Position numbers and translations under genes: made by a program | Shown: positions 51,692-59,290 of the stretch, in pieces | How the letters are laid out: every line of letters begins with the position of its first letter | Numbering within the stretch: the stretch's first letter is position 1 | Source of the DNA: an uncultured Alistipes sp. | GTDB lineage: Bacteria; Bacteroidota; Bacteroidia; Bacteroidales; Rikenellaceae | Direction: 5' to 3' | Assembly: GCF_902388705.1 (NCBI RefSeq) | Contig: NZ_CABMQJ010000001.1 | Span: 1-64,000, forward strand | DNA: 64,000 nucleotides | The notes under the pieces: generated by a model | Seen by the model: the letters and a program-made list of their open reading frames with translations, nothing else | What the model was told of the DNA's origin: nothing | The model's database searches: none

Positions 51692-52627
51692 TCAGATCAG
51701 GCCGCGGCCCGCTTTTTTGATACGGCCCTCGGCGGTCAGCGATTCGACGATTTTGTCCAGCACGCCGTTGATAAAGGTGCTGCTGCCGGGCGTCGAGTAA
51801 TATTTCGAGATTTCGATGTATTCGTCGAGCGTCACCTTGACGGGAATCGACGGAAACGAGGTCAGCTCGGCCATGGCCGTGCCGATAATCAGGTTGTCCA
51901 TGAAGACGATGCGCTCCACGTCCCAGTTGGCTGTGAATTTCTCGATGTAGTCCTGATAGGCATTGTAGTTGACGAGCGACTTTTCGAAAAGTGTCTTGAC
52001 GAACTCCGGGTCTTCGTCGCTTTTGAACTTCGAGGAGACTTTCAGCTCCGTATGCGTCGGGCGCAGGTTCGAAAGCGAGCGCAGGATCATCATGACGATG
52101 TAGGGCAGGTCGTCGCTCCAGAGTATCGACATCTCCTCCAGTACGGCGTCCAGCGCTTCGCAGCTTTGCAGTTCCTTGAAGAAATCTTCGAGCACCTTGC
52201 GGTCGTCGGCGAACGAGCGCTCCTCGCGCTGCATGTAATCCTTGAAATAATCGCTTTCGGCGAGTTGGGTGTAGAGCGTGCGTATCAGCTCCGGATATTT
52301 CGCCCAGCCCAGTTTGCGGGCCGCCGCATGGTCGTTCACGGAGTCGCTGTTGGCGATGATGCGGACGACCTGGTTGTCGATGAACTTGGTATTGGGGTTG
52401 AGGTCTTCGTATGTCGGCAGTTTTTTCTGTTTGGCCAGTTCCTGACGCTGTTCGGCGTAACGCGCGAGTTCCACGGGAAGGATCAGTATCTGGAAATAGA
52501 GGTCGTAGGCCTTGTCGACGGATGCCATCAGCGTTTTTTCCGAAGCAATCATATTGTCGGCGCCCGATTTGAGGTGGGCGAACAGTGCCTTGACGACCTT
52601 TATACGGAGTAATCTTCTGCTCAACAT
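51692..52627 (-). CDS. nusB: Transcription antitermination factor NusB, long Bacteroidota form
   Basis: A 311-residue protein. MLSRRLLRIKVVKALFAHLK starts an N-terminal extension found in Bacteroidota; the C-terminal 120 residues form the helical NusB domain that binds boxA RNA with S10 (DRIVFMDNLIIGTAMAE-type stretch, here VERIVFMDNLIIGTAMAELTSFPSIPVKVTLDEYIEISKYYSTPGSSTFINGVLDKI). It is about twice the length of E. coli NusB. The start at 52627 lies after a -7 box at 52653. Confidence 0.93.
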   Translation of the reverse strand: MLSRRLLRIKVVKALFAHLKSGADNMIASEKTLMASVDKAYDLYFQILILPVELARYAEQRQELAKQKKLPTYEDLNPNTKFIDNQVVRIIANSDSVNDHAAARKLGWAKYPELIRTLYTQLAESDYFKDYMQREERSFADDRKVLEDFFKELQSCEALDAVLEEMSILWSDDLPYIVMMILRSLSNLRPTHTELKVSSKFKSDEDPEFVKTLFEKSLVNYNAYQDYIEKFTANWDVERIVFMDNLIIGTAMAELTSFPSIPVKVTLDEYIEISKYYSTPGSSTFINGVLDKIVESLTAEGRIKKAGRGLI

Positions 52628-52652
52628 ATCTTTTAGAACGTTTTTACGGCCG

Positions 52653-52660
52653 CAAAGATA
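52653..52660 (-). promoter_or_regulatory. -7 box for nusB
   Basis: TATCTTTG on the minus strand, 25 bases upstream of the ATG at 52627. Confidence 0.6.
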
Positions 52661-52736
52661 GGAAAAAAAAAGCACATCCATTTCGCCGGATGAAAAAATT
52701 CAGCCGGCGGAACGGAACTTTGCCTGCGGAGTACCT

Positions 52737-52979
52737 TTAATATTCCTTGTGTGTCGTATAACTTTTTATCAGCGTACTGCGCGGCGAGAAATTCTGTTCG
52801 CCGTCGTCCAGTCCGAAGAACTTCGGAACTTCCGCACCCAATTCGCGGTTGAAACTGTCGCGCTGCGCCTTGTCCATCGCCATGTATTCGTTCATTAGTT
52901 GGCGATCGTGCTGGATATAGAGGAAAACGCAATCGGTGATGTCCCTGCGGAAATTTTCGAGGATTTCTGTTGTTTTCAT
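52737..52979 (-). CDS. Small hypothetical protein
   Basis: An 80-residue, probably helical protein (MKTTEILENFRRDITDCVFLYIQHDRQLMNEYMAMDKAQRDSF...) with no signal or membrane segment. I do not recognise a family. It could start six bases earlier at 52985. It is transcribed leftward from a -7 box at 53056, back to back with the flavoprotein gene. Confidence 0.65.
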   Translation of the reverse strand: MKTTEILENFRRDITDCVFLYIQHDRQLMNEYMAMDKAQRDSFNRELGAEVPKFFGLDDGEQNFSPRSTLIKSYTTHKEY

Positions 52980-53055
52980 GGTCATGTAGGTTTAGTTTCT
53001 GTTTGTGAGGGTAGCGGGTGTCTTTGCTGTGTACATGGAATCCCCGGCAGTCATA

Positions 53056-53063
53056 CAAATATA
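53056..53063 (-). promoter_or_regulatory. -7 box for the 80-residue hypothetical gene
   Basis: TATATTTG on the minus strand, 76 bases before the ATG at 52979. Confidence 0.5.
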
Positions 53064-53107
53064 GAAATAATTCCGGATTCAGCCATTTGCCGTGCTGAAT
53101 AATTCCC

Positions 53108-53115
53108 TATCTTTG
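53108..53115 (+). promoter_or_regulatory. -7 box close to the flavoprotein start
   Basis: TATCTTTG ends seven bases before the ATG at 53123, so the leader is very short or absent. Confidence 0.6.
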
Positions 53116-53122
53116 CACCCGT

Positions 53123-54400
53123 ATGGAACAACAGGAAGCAACAGAAATCAAGCCGTACGACGTGATCGTCGTCGGGGCAGGCGCTGCGGGCATGATGGCC
53201 GCGGGCACTGCGGCGCGTAACGGCAACCGCGTGCTGCTCATCGAGAAGATGGAGAAGTCGGGACGCAAGGTTCGTATAACGGGCAAAGGCCGCTGTAATG
53301 TAACCAATGCCCGGCCGGCCGAGGAGTTCGCCTCGCAGGTGCGTACCAATGCGGAATTTTTCACGCAGGCGTTTGCCGAATTCAATAACCGGGCCGCCAT
53401 CCGCTTCTTCGAAAAAGCGGGTGTCAAACTCGACATCGAGCGCGGCGAACGGGTATTCCCCAAGAGCGGCAAGGCGTGGGATATTGCCAACGCCCTGCTG
53501 GAATATTGTTTCGAAAACGGCGTCAAAATCATTTACAATACGCGCGTTACGGAAATCATGACCCTCGGGAACAAGGTTTTCGGCGTACGGTATATCAATA
53601 AGCGCGGTTTCGAACGCAAGGAAGAGTGTGCGCAGGTGGTTATCGCCACGGGCGGTGTTTCCTATCCCGCTACGGGTTCCACGGGCGACGGCTATGCGTT
53701 TGCCGCCGACCTGGGGCATTCGGTCGAGCCGGTGCGCCCCTCGCTCACGCCGCTCGTTTCGTCGCACGCACAAATCAAATACATGGACGGCTTGCTGCTG
53801 CGCAATGTCAGGGCCGTGCTTTATGTCGACGATGAACCCGTCCGCGAAGAGTTCGGCGAGCTGGGATTCTCCGAACGCGGTATCGAGGGGGCCGTGGCAT
53901 TGCGCATGAGCCGCGATGCGGTGGATGCGCTGATCGACGAGCGCCGTGTGAAGTTGGTCGTCGACCTGAAACCCGCGCTGACCGAAGAGGTGCTCCGCGA
54001 GCGTATCGCACGCGAGATTGCCGAAATGGAGCCGACGGAGTTTTTCGCCGAGTTGTTGCGCAAACTGGTGCCCAAGCCGCTCGTGATGACTTTGGTGCAC
54101 GAACTCGATGTCAACGGAAAGAATTACATCAGCAGGGTCACCGAAGAGCAAATCGGCCGCCTGATAAAGACGCTCAAGGGATTTACGTTCCCGATTGTGG
54201 ACTATGCCCCGTTCGAATACGCCGTGGTGACGGCGGGCGGGGTTTGCTGCGCGGAGGTCAATCCCTATACGATGGAGTCGCTGAAAGTCAAGGGGCTCTA
54301 CTTTGCGGGCGAAGTGCTCGACCTCGATGCCAATACGGGCGGGTATAACCTCCAGATTGCTTTTTCGACGGGACGCCTGGCCGGTATGCTGAAAAAATAG
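53123..54400 (+). CDS. BaiN/YhiN-like (HI0933) flavoprotein
   Basis: A 425-residue FAD protein. The Rossmann motif GAGAAGMMAAGTAARNG is at about residues 16-32, then TGKGRCNVTNARP, VIATGGVSYPATGSTGDGYAFAADLGH and the C-terminal FAGEVLDLDANTGGYNLQIAFSTG, the signature of the HI0933 family. BaiN of clostridia, in this family, reduces bile-acid intermediates, but most members have unknown substrates. Two short genes follow on the same strand within a few bases. Confidence 0.9.
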   Translation: MEQQEATEIKPYDVIVVGAGAAGMMAAGTAARNGNRVLLIEKMEKSGRKVRITGKGRCNVTNARPAEEFASQVRTNAEFFTQAFAEFNNRAAIRFFEKAGVKLDIERGERVFPKSGKAWDIANALLEYCFENGVKIIYNTRVTEIMTLGNKVFGVRYINKRGFERKEECAQVVIATGGVSYPATGSTGDGYAFAADLGHSVEPVRPSLTPLVSSHAQIKYMDGLLLRNVRAVLYVDDEPVREEFGELGFSERGIEGAVALRMSRDAVDALIDERRVKLVVDLKPALTEEVLRERIAREIAEMEPTEFFAELLRKLVPKPLVMTLVHELDVNGKNYISRVTEEQIGRLIKTLKGFTFPIVDYAPFEYAVVTAGGVCCAEVNPYTMESLKVKGLYFAGEVLDLDANTGGYNLQIAFSTGRLAGMLKK

Positions 54401-54405
54401 CAGCT

Positions 54406-54918
54406 ATGGGAATAAGCGGACACAAGCTCGGGCTGAAGTTTTACGGGCGGGTTACGGAGTTGCGCAACCGGTTGTCGCGGGCGCGTTATTTCCGCGGGCA
54501 CGGTGTGCATTCGCCGTTCGTGTATGAGGTCGTACGCAATGTCTTCATGCGCGATACGCTGTTGCCGGGCGACCGGATGCTGTACCGGGCCCTGCTCGGT
54601 GCGGGCGTTGCGGAGCGGCGGGCCATGCAGTTGCAAAACCTGTCGATTTATTGCGGTTACAGCTCCTTTGGCCTGAATCGTGCGGATGCGGAGTTCTGCA
54701 TTGCGACACGCGACCTTTCCCGGATGGAAACACTCGCTTTGGTGCATGATGCGGCGACGGTGGGTCATACCGTGGCGGTTATGGCGCCCTATGACGGTCG
54801 CGAGCGCCAGACACTGTGCCGGCAGATTGTGGCGTCGCACCGTTCGACGACAGTGGACAACCGGGGGTATTTGCTGGTATTCAATAATAATTTGCCGAAA
54901 CAACATTTCCGCATATGA
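54406..54918 (+). CDS. Hypothetical protein with methyltransferase-like N-terminus
   Basis: A 170-residue protein. RLSRARYFRGHGVHSPFVYEVVRNVF near the N-terminus resembles the opening of Bacteroidota SAM-dependent methyltransferase-like proteins (GHGVHSPFVY). The glycine-rich SAM-binding motif is not visible, and it is shorter than such proteins usually are, so it may be a degenerate or different-function member. It starts six bases after the flavoprotein gene and its stop overlaps the adenosyltransferase start (ATGA). Confidence 0.6.
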   Translation: MGISGHKLGLKFYGRVTELRNRLSRARYFRGHGVHSPFVYEVVRNVFMRDTLLPGDRMLYRALLGAGVAERRAMQLQNLSIYCGYSSFGLNRADAEFCIATRDLSRMETLALVHDAATVGHTVAVMAPYDGRERQTLCRQIVASHRSTTVDNRGYLLVFNNNLPKQHFRI

Positions 54919-55466
54919 AAATTTACACGAAAACGGGCGATAAGGGGATAACCACCCTTGTCGGCGGCGAACGGGTTTTCAAGACCGACGCACGGGTCGA
55001 GGCATACGGTTCGGTGGACGAACTGGCCGCATTCACGGCGCTGCTCGGCGACAATATGCGCGGGGATGCCGCCCTCGCGTCCTATGTGGAGGCCCTGAAC
55101 CGCATCCTTTCGCGCCTGATGACCGTTGAGGCCCTGCTGGCCCGGGGTGGAACGGGATGCGAGAAGGTAGCTCCGCTGGCTCCCGAAGCCGTGACGTGGC
55201 TCGAGGAGCGCATCGATGCGATGCAGGCGGCGCTGAAACCTATCGACAAATTCACGATTCCGGGCGGCAATGCCGTCGTATCGATGTGCCATGTCTGCCG
55301 TACGGTCTGCCGGCGCGCCGAGCGTGCGGCACTGCGTGCCGACCAGGAATACGGCACCGACCCGACTGCCCTGATGTGGCTGAACCGTCTTTCCGACTAT
55401 TTTTACCTGCTCGGCCGGACGCTTACGGAGCATTACGGGGTGGAAGAAACTTTGTGGATTCCGTAA
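54915..55466 (+). CDS. PduO-type cob(I)alamin adenosyltransferase
   Basis: A 183-residue helical protein. KIYTKTGDKGITTLVGGERVFKTDARVEAYGSVDELAAFTALL is the ATP-binding start of the PduO-type family, and MCHVCRTVCRRAERAALRADQEY with LNRLSDYFYLLGRTL is its C-terminal signature. It attaches the adenosyl group to reduced cobalamin in the cytoplasm. It overlaps the preceding gene by four bases. A cobalamin riboswitch lies 3.3 kb downstream. Confidence 0.92.
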   Translation: MKIYTKTGDKGITTLVGGERVFKTDARVEAYGSVDELAAFTALLGDNMRGDAALASYVEALNRILSRLMTVEALLARGGTGCEKVAPLAPEAVTWLEERIDAMQAALKPIDKFTIPGGNAVVSMCHVCRTVCRRAERAALRADQEYGTDPTALMWLNRLSDYFYLLGRTLTEHYGVEETLWIP

Positions 55467-55542
55467 CATTCTCGTTCACAATGTGTTGATTCCTGTGTGC
55501 CGATGTTTTATAATTTTTTCTTTGTTTTTCTCGTTTTTTTTA

Positions 55543-55550
55543 TACTTTTG
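55543..55550 (+). promoter_or_regulatory. Promoter of the DUF2795 gene
   Basis: TACTTTTG at the -7 position with a TTTG 18 bases upstream. The leader is about 70 bases. Confidence 0.6.
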
Positions 55551-55628
55551 CAAATCAGTGACAGCGGATCGGCAGTTGAAGTTTGGGGCTAATCCGTTGA
55601 CATTTGGGAACTTAAAAACATTGAGATT

Positions 55629-55850
55629 ATGTACTGGACACTTGAATTGGCATCGAAGCTCGAGGATGCTCCCTGGCCCGCAACGAAAGATGAGTTGATT
55701 GACTATGCAGTACGTTCGGGTGCGCCTCTCGAAGTACTTGAAAACCTGCAGGAAATAGAAGACGAGGGTGAAATATACGAATCGATCGAGGATATTTGGC
55801 CTGACTACCCGTCGAAAGACGATTTCTTCTTCAACGAGGAAGAATACTGA
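55629..55850 (+). CDS. DUF2795 protein
   Basis: A 73-residue acidic protein: MYWTLELASKLEDAPWPATKDELIDYAVRSGAPLEVLENLQEIEDEGEIYESIEDIWPDYPSKDDFFFNEEEY. This is the DUF2795 family, short proteins common and highly expressed in Bacteroidota but of unknown function. The gene has its own promoter and a strong terminator. Confidence 0.9.
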   Translation: MYWTLELASKLEDAPWPATKDELIDYAVRSGAPLEVLENLQEIEDEGEIYESIEDIWPDYPSKDDFFFNEEEY

Positions 55851-55852
55851 TA

Positions 55853-55873
55853 ACTAATTGACAATCAATTAGT
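55853..55873 (+). repeat. Short inverted repeat after the DUF2795 gene
   Basis: ACTAATTG and CAATTAGT pair around five bases directly after the stop codon. Confidence 0.6.
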
Positions 55874-55875
55874 TG

Positions 55876-55919
55876 TAAAACGATAAAAAGAGCCTCGCAA
55901 GGCTCTTTTTATCGTTTTA
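55876..55919. terminator. Bidirectional terminator with 19-base arms
   Basis: TAAAACGATAAAAAGAGCC and GGCTCTTTTTATCGTTTTA are perfect arms around six bases. It marks the left side of the restriction-modification island. Confidence 0.85.
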
Positions 55920-56116
55920 TGACGTTTACTACTTTTACTCTGTATGGTAGTCTCAAAAATGCTGAATCCTTGCGCAAGATGCTATAAGCCGGCTTTTTAA
56001 GACTAGCCGTCATTCCCGGTACGGCTGTCCTGCCCAAGCTCGTATTGGCACAAATGCCTGCGGCGCATACTCCTCCACAAAAATGATAACCAATCTGCAT
56101 ATCGCGAAAAAATTAC

Positions 56117-56124
56117 TAAATTTG
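56117..56124 (+). promoter_or_regulatory. -7 box for the adenine methylase gene
   Basis: TAAATTTG, 19 bases before the ATG at 56144. Confidence 0.6.
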
Positions 56125-56143
56125 CGAGGACGTTTAGAATCCT

Positions 56144-57076
56144 ATGAATAGATTTGACACATATCCGGCCAGACCATTTGTCAAGTGGGTCGGAGGAAAG
56201 ACCCAGCTTCTTGAGGACATCAAGAAAGCGTTGCCTCGGGATCTGTCGCAGCGGAAGAATGTGACCTATGTTGAACCGTTTGTCGGCGGCGGAGCCGTCT
56301 TGTTTTGGATTCTGCAGGAGTATCCTAACATAACAAAAGCCGTAATCAATGATATCAATGCGAAGCTTATCTGTACCTATCGCGTAATAAAGTCTGATGT
56401 CGAGAATCTGATTATAGAATTGAGCCGGCTTCAAGGGGAATATCTTCCGCTTGAAGAGAATGCCAGAAAAGATTATTTCTATACCCGGCGTGAACGCTTC
56501 AACGAAGGAGAAATTTCAGATGTTGAAACAGCCGCATTATTCATTTTCTTGAATCGCACCTGTTTCAACGGCCTGTACCGTGTAAATTCCAAGGGTAAGT
56601 TTAATGTTCCGCACGGAAAGTATGCGAATCCAAGGATTTGTGACGAAAATACATTGAGAGCCGATTCTGCGCTTCTTCAGAGAGTTGAAATTCTTTGCGG
56701 GGATTTTGCACAGACCGGCAGGTATGCTGGCGACAATGTACTGTATTACTTCGATCCGCCGTATCGTCCGCTGACAGAAACTGCGGCATTCACATCATAC
56801 TCGAAAGACGGTTTTGACGATGCTGAACAGACGCGACTTCGTGATTTCTGTGACCAAATTGCATCCAACCGTTCCTCGTTTGTAGCGAGCAATTCCGACC
56901 CTCAGAATGTGGACAATGGCGACGATTTCTTTGACCGTCTTTATAAAATGTTCTATGTCAAACGCGTGTCTGCTGCGAGAATGATAAACTCAAAGGGAGA
57001 TGGGCGTGGCGCCATTTCCGAAATAATGATTTCAAACGTTGCTGATGCCACTGATATGAGAGATTGCGACATATGA
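56144..57076 (+). CDS. Type II DNA adenine methyltransferase (D12 class)
   Basis: A 310-residue N6-adenine methylase. Motif X is seen in PFVKWVGGKTQLL, motif I in VEPFVGGGAVLFW, and the catalytic motif IV DPPY at residues 204-207. The order X-I-target domain-IV is the alpha/D12 class that includes Dam, DpnM and M.EcoRV. It would protect host DNA from the convergent candidate endonuclease. The recognition site cannot be read from the sequence; GATC is common in the class but unproven here. The base composition is more AT-rich than the flanks, which suggests acquisition by transfer. Confidence 0.9.
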   Translation: MNRFDTYPARPFVKWVGGKTQLLEDIKKALPRDLSQRKNVTYVEPFVGGGAVLFWILQEYPNITKAVINDINAKLICTYRVIKSDVENLIIELSRLQGEYLPLEENARKDYFYTRRERFNEGEISDVETAALFIFLNRTCFNGLYRVNSKGKFNVPHGKYANPRICDENTLRADSALLQRVEILCGDFAQTGRYAGDNVLYYFDPPYRPLTETAAFTSYSKDGFDDAEQTRLRDFCDQIASNRSSFVASNSDPQNVDNGDDFFDRLYKMFYVKRVSAARMINSKGDGRGAISEIMISNVADATDMRDCDI

Positions 57077-57157
57077 CTTGCTGCCTTTAAGCCTTCCATA
57101 GCAGGTTATTACCTTGTAGTCAGGCCAAAAGTCATGTCAATGGCTCCATCGGGGCAC

Positions 57158-57703
57158 TTACAGATCCTCCGACCATATACTGGACAATCCTTCATACAGC
57201 ATAATGCGCCCGCTCCTGTTCCAGTAGGTTACGTCCTGCTCAATGAAAAGCCACTTCAGTGATTTGAAGATTATTTCAACGGAATGCCCCGAGGTAAATG
57301 AGAAGGAAGCATATTCTGCATCATCAATTTGCATACAGTTGTACGTCTTATCCAAAAGGCCTCTTAAACGTGTAAACTCCGTGAGATTCTCGGCTTTCTT
57401 CCGGGTTAGATCATACGCGATATCATCATGGCTCGGACGGTTGCCGGTTGAAATGATATTCTTGTGCACACCATATCTGAATTGTGTATTCTCGACTCTG
57501 ACCTCAAAATCAACACCTTTGTTTAAAGCTGTCGGGCGCTTGAGATAAATGCGATTGCCATCCTGCAATGTGTCAACGAAATAGCAATATTCTGTGACGG
57601 ACGTGGACGTGCCGGGTTGTTCTTTGAGAAACTCGCATATAAGCTGCCTGCGATAAGAGGCCTTATCTGTAGCCACAATATTCAAGGTGATGTTTGTCGC
57701 CAT
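57158..57703 (-). CDS. Candidate type II restriction endonuclease
   Basis: A 181-residue soluble protein (MATNITLNIVATDKASYRRQLICEFL...) of no family I recognise. It is called a restriction enzyme from context: it follows a C-protein-like gene after one base and converges with an adenine methylase. A PD-(D/E)xK motif is not clear; candidate acidic positions are in GVDFEVRVEN and HDDIAYDLTRKK. It is shorter than many endonucleases of this type. Composition is AT-rich like the methylase. Confidence 0.6.
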   Translation of the reverse strand: MATNITLNIVATDKASYRRQLICEFLKEQPGTSTSVTEYCYFVDTLQDGNRIYLKRPTALNKGVDFEVRVENTQFRYGVHKNIISTGNRPSHDDIAYDLTRKKAENLTEFTRLRGLLDKTYNCMQIDDAEYASFSFTSGHSVEIIFKSLKWLFIEQDVTYWNRSGRIMLYEGLSSIWSEDL

Positions 57704-57704
57704 A

Positions 57705-57920
57705 TTATTGCTGTAAGAGATCCTGAATTTGCACTTTCAACGCCATGGCAATTTTTTCCATATTGCAGAGCGTAATATTTTTCTCGGCACGCTCAATCAT
57801 ACCGATATACGTACGATGGACGCCAGCGAGTTCCGCAAGTTTTTCTTGCGACAGCTCCTGGGTTTTGCGGTATTTCTGTACGTTATGCCCGAACAGAAGC
57901 AGAATAGGTTCTTTACTCAT
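57705..57920 (-). CDS. Restriction-modification controller (C) protein, XRE family
   Basis: A 71-residue protein that is a single helix-turn-helix: FGHNVQKYRKTQELSQEKLAELAGVHRTYIGMIERAEKNITLCNMEKIAMAL. Size and position, directly before the candidate endonuclease in one operon, are those of C proteins, which delay endonuclease expression when the system enters a new cell and then autoregulate. A palindrome TGCTAA-N6-TTAGCA lies between the -33 and -7 boxes of its promoter. Confidence 0.85.
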   Translation of the reverse strand: MSKEPILLLFGHNVQKYRKTQELSQEKLAELAGVHRTYIGMIERAEKNITLCNMEKIAMALKVQIQDLLQQ

Positions 57921-57960
57921 TGATAACTTGCTTGTAATGCCTGTCTTGCTGGTTCCTATA

Positions 57961-58007
57961 CAAAGATATGGATGCTAATCAGAGTTAGCAACATACTACA
58001 ATTAGCA
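57961..58007 (-). promoter_or_regulatory. C-protein operator and promoter
   Basis: Reading leftward: a half site TGCTAA (58002-58007), a TTG (-33 type), then TGCTAA-N6-TTAGCA (57973-57990), then the -7 box TATCTTTG (57961-57968). The full palindrome fills the spacer between -33 and -7, so binding should repress, while the upstream half site could activate. Confidence 0.65.
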
Positions 58008-58017
58008 TAATCCGCAT

Positions 58018-58629
58018 CTATTGTTTCTGACAAGTTATGCCTGAATCCCCTAAAACGCTTTTGGCAGGATAGGAACAATCGGCATTGTGAAAGAATCCGC
58101 ATACGAGTGTCAGGTACGCAGGCAGGCAGCCGTCCGCGCTCCATTGCAGTTCGATGCCGAACAGTTCGGCGGTCGTTTTGCCGATATCGAACCCGCAGGC
58201 TTCGAGCGAGGGGCGGACCAGTTCGGGGTGGCGGCAGGGTTTGCCGCCGGGACGGGTGCAGCTGCCGCCGGGGCAATAGAGGCACGTCCCGACGTAGGCG
58301 AACGAACGGCCTTTGAACCGGCGCTCCATACCGAGCAGTTTGGCCTCGAGCCGCTGCCGTTCGGGACGAATCAGACGGTCAGCCTGCGAAATCGGAATGC
58401 CGGATTCCTCCGGGGTTATTTTTGTCGCGGTAATCAGCGCCGTGGCGTATCCGGAGAGGTATTTTTCCATGTCGAACCCGAACGGGGGACACCCCCAGCT
58501 GCGGCCGTAATTCGGGCAGGAGCGGCAGTAGTCCCCGATCCGGTCTGCATCGCGGAAGCGGGCGATATAGTCCGCTGCGGGCAGTTCGGCCGTGAAATCT
58601 TCGGCCGTGTATCGGAATGAAAAATCCAT
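58018..58629 (-). CDS. DUF2284 metal-binding protein
   Basis: A 203-residue Cys-rich protein: RIGDYCRSCPNYGRSWGCPPFGFD near the N-terminus and YVGTCLYCPGGSCTRPGGKPCRHP in the middle, the DUF2284 pattern of predicted metal or cluster binding. Such proteins often lie near corrinoid or anaerobic metabolism genes, and a cobalamin riboswitch is divergent 100 bases away. The reaction is unknown. Confidence 0.88.
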   Translation of the reverse strand: MDFSFRYTAEDFTAELPAADYIARFRDADRIGDYCRSCPNYGRSWGCPPFGFDMEKYLSGYATALITATKITPEESGIPISQADRLIRPERQRLEAKLLGMERRFKGRSFAYVGTCLYCPGGSCTRPGGKPCRHPELVRPSLEACGFDIGKTTAELFGIELQWSADGCLPAYLTLVCGFFHNADCSYPAKSVLGDSGITCQKQ

Positions 58630-58710
58630 AGGACAAAAATAGTCGTTTTACCCGGTTGTGCGGCCGATTTTAGAAAATAATTCAGTTCCATGTGCAGTTT
58701 TTCGGGATTA

Positions 58711-58730
58711 TCTGTTATATTTGTAACAGA
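58711..58730 (+). promoter_or_regulatory. Promoter with palindrome upstream of the cobalamin riboswitch
   Basis: TATATTTG (58716-58723) is the -7 box and lies inside the inverted repeat TCTGTTA-N6-TAACAGA, a candidate operator. Confidence 0.55.
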
Positions 58731-58732
58731 TT

Positions 58733-58897
58733 CGGTTTCCCCCTCTTTACGCGAGGAGGTGGGATGAAAAGGGAATCGGGTGAAAATCCCGGACAGTCCC
58801 GCTGCTGTGAAACTTCGCGAAGTTCCGAATATCTCCGCCACTGACCCGCCCGGGTCGGGAAGGCTTCGGAACAGGAGTCAGTCAGAAGACCTGCCGG
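58733..58897 (+). promoter_or_regulatory. Cobalamin (B12) riboswitch
   Basis: The core is clear: AAAGGGAATCGGGTGAAAAT, then CCCGGACAGTCCCGCTGCTG, later GCCACTG, GGGAAGGC and the B12 box AGTCAGAAGACCTGCC. These are the conserved parts of the adenosylcobalamin-binding aptamer, which turns genes off when B12 is plentiful. It reads rightward, away from the DUF2284 gene. No cobalamin transport or synthesis gene follows directly; the first convincing frame is at 59291. Confidence 0.93.
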
Positions 58898-59290
58898 ATC
58901 GATTCGATGTCAAAGGACCCCGTGGATTGGGCGTTTGATTTCGGTTGTGTATTGCTTGGTAATTTTAAATTCGACGCTACGGTCAGGATTCGGTATCCTT
59001 GCCGGTACAGGGAAATTTTCCCGGAAGGCGTCGGTAAAACAGGACTCGGTATGGTGCAGGTCGAAAAACGATTTACGGGTTTTCTGTCGCTTTCAGGCGA
59101 TGGTGCCCTCTGCCGGATACCGGTTTGCGTTTCGGTTGTTGCTGTGGGGAACATACGTTTCCGGCTCAACTTTTGATATTTACTTTCGGTATTAACCCAT
59201 AAAAAGGCGTGGCAGGAAAGACACGTTACTGCCATAACAGGTCAAGGAGATTAGTTGACAGCCGCGCCTTTTTTCAAAAAAACGACAGCT
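58898..59290 (+). other. Leader region between B12 riboswitch and orphan gene
   Basis: This 393-base stretch has an open frame at 58907-59176 (MSKDPVDWAFDFGCVL...) that starts right after the aptamer but shows no family signature and no clear ribosome binding site; I do not call it a gene. The last third folds into a three-way-junction terminator. Confidence 0.5.
59201..59274 (+). terminator. Three-way-junction RNA with terminator-type closing stem
   Basis: Closing stem AAAAAGGCG with CGCCTTTTT; arm 2 TGGCAG/CTGCCA (59210-59234); arm 3 GTCAA/TTGAC (59241-59259). The closing stem ends in a T run, so the whole element should terminate transcription 16 bases before the ATG at 59291. It may be the off-switch of the B12 riboswitch or an aptamer of its own. 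Confidence 0.55.

Noticed and set aside
55909..56100. A 63-codon minus-strand frame (MQIGYHFCGGVCAAG...)
   Set aside because: Its stop lies inside the terminator stem and no family is recognisable. It may be a relic of inserted DNA at the island border, but I cannot support a gene.
58960..59110. A possible second cobalamin aptamer in tandem
   Set aside because: The stretch has a GGGAAA/TTTCCC hairpin but none of the conserved B12 core segments.
58907..59176. An 89-codon frame directly after the B12 riboswitch
   Set aside because: No ribosome binding site, no family and unusual Cys/Arg/Val content. It is kept only as part of the leader description.
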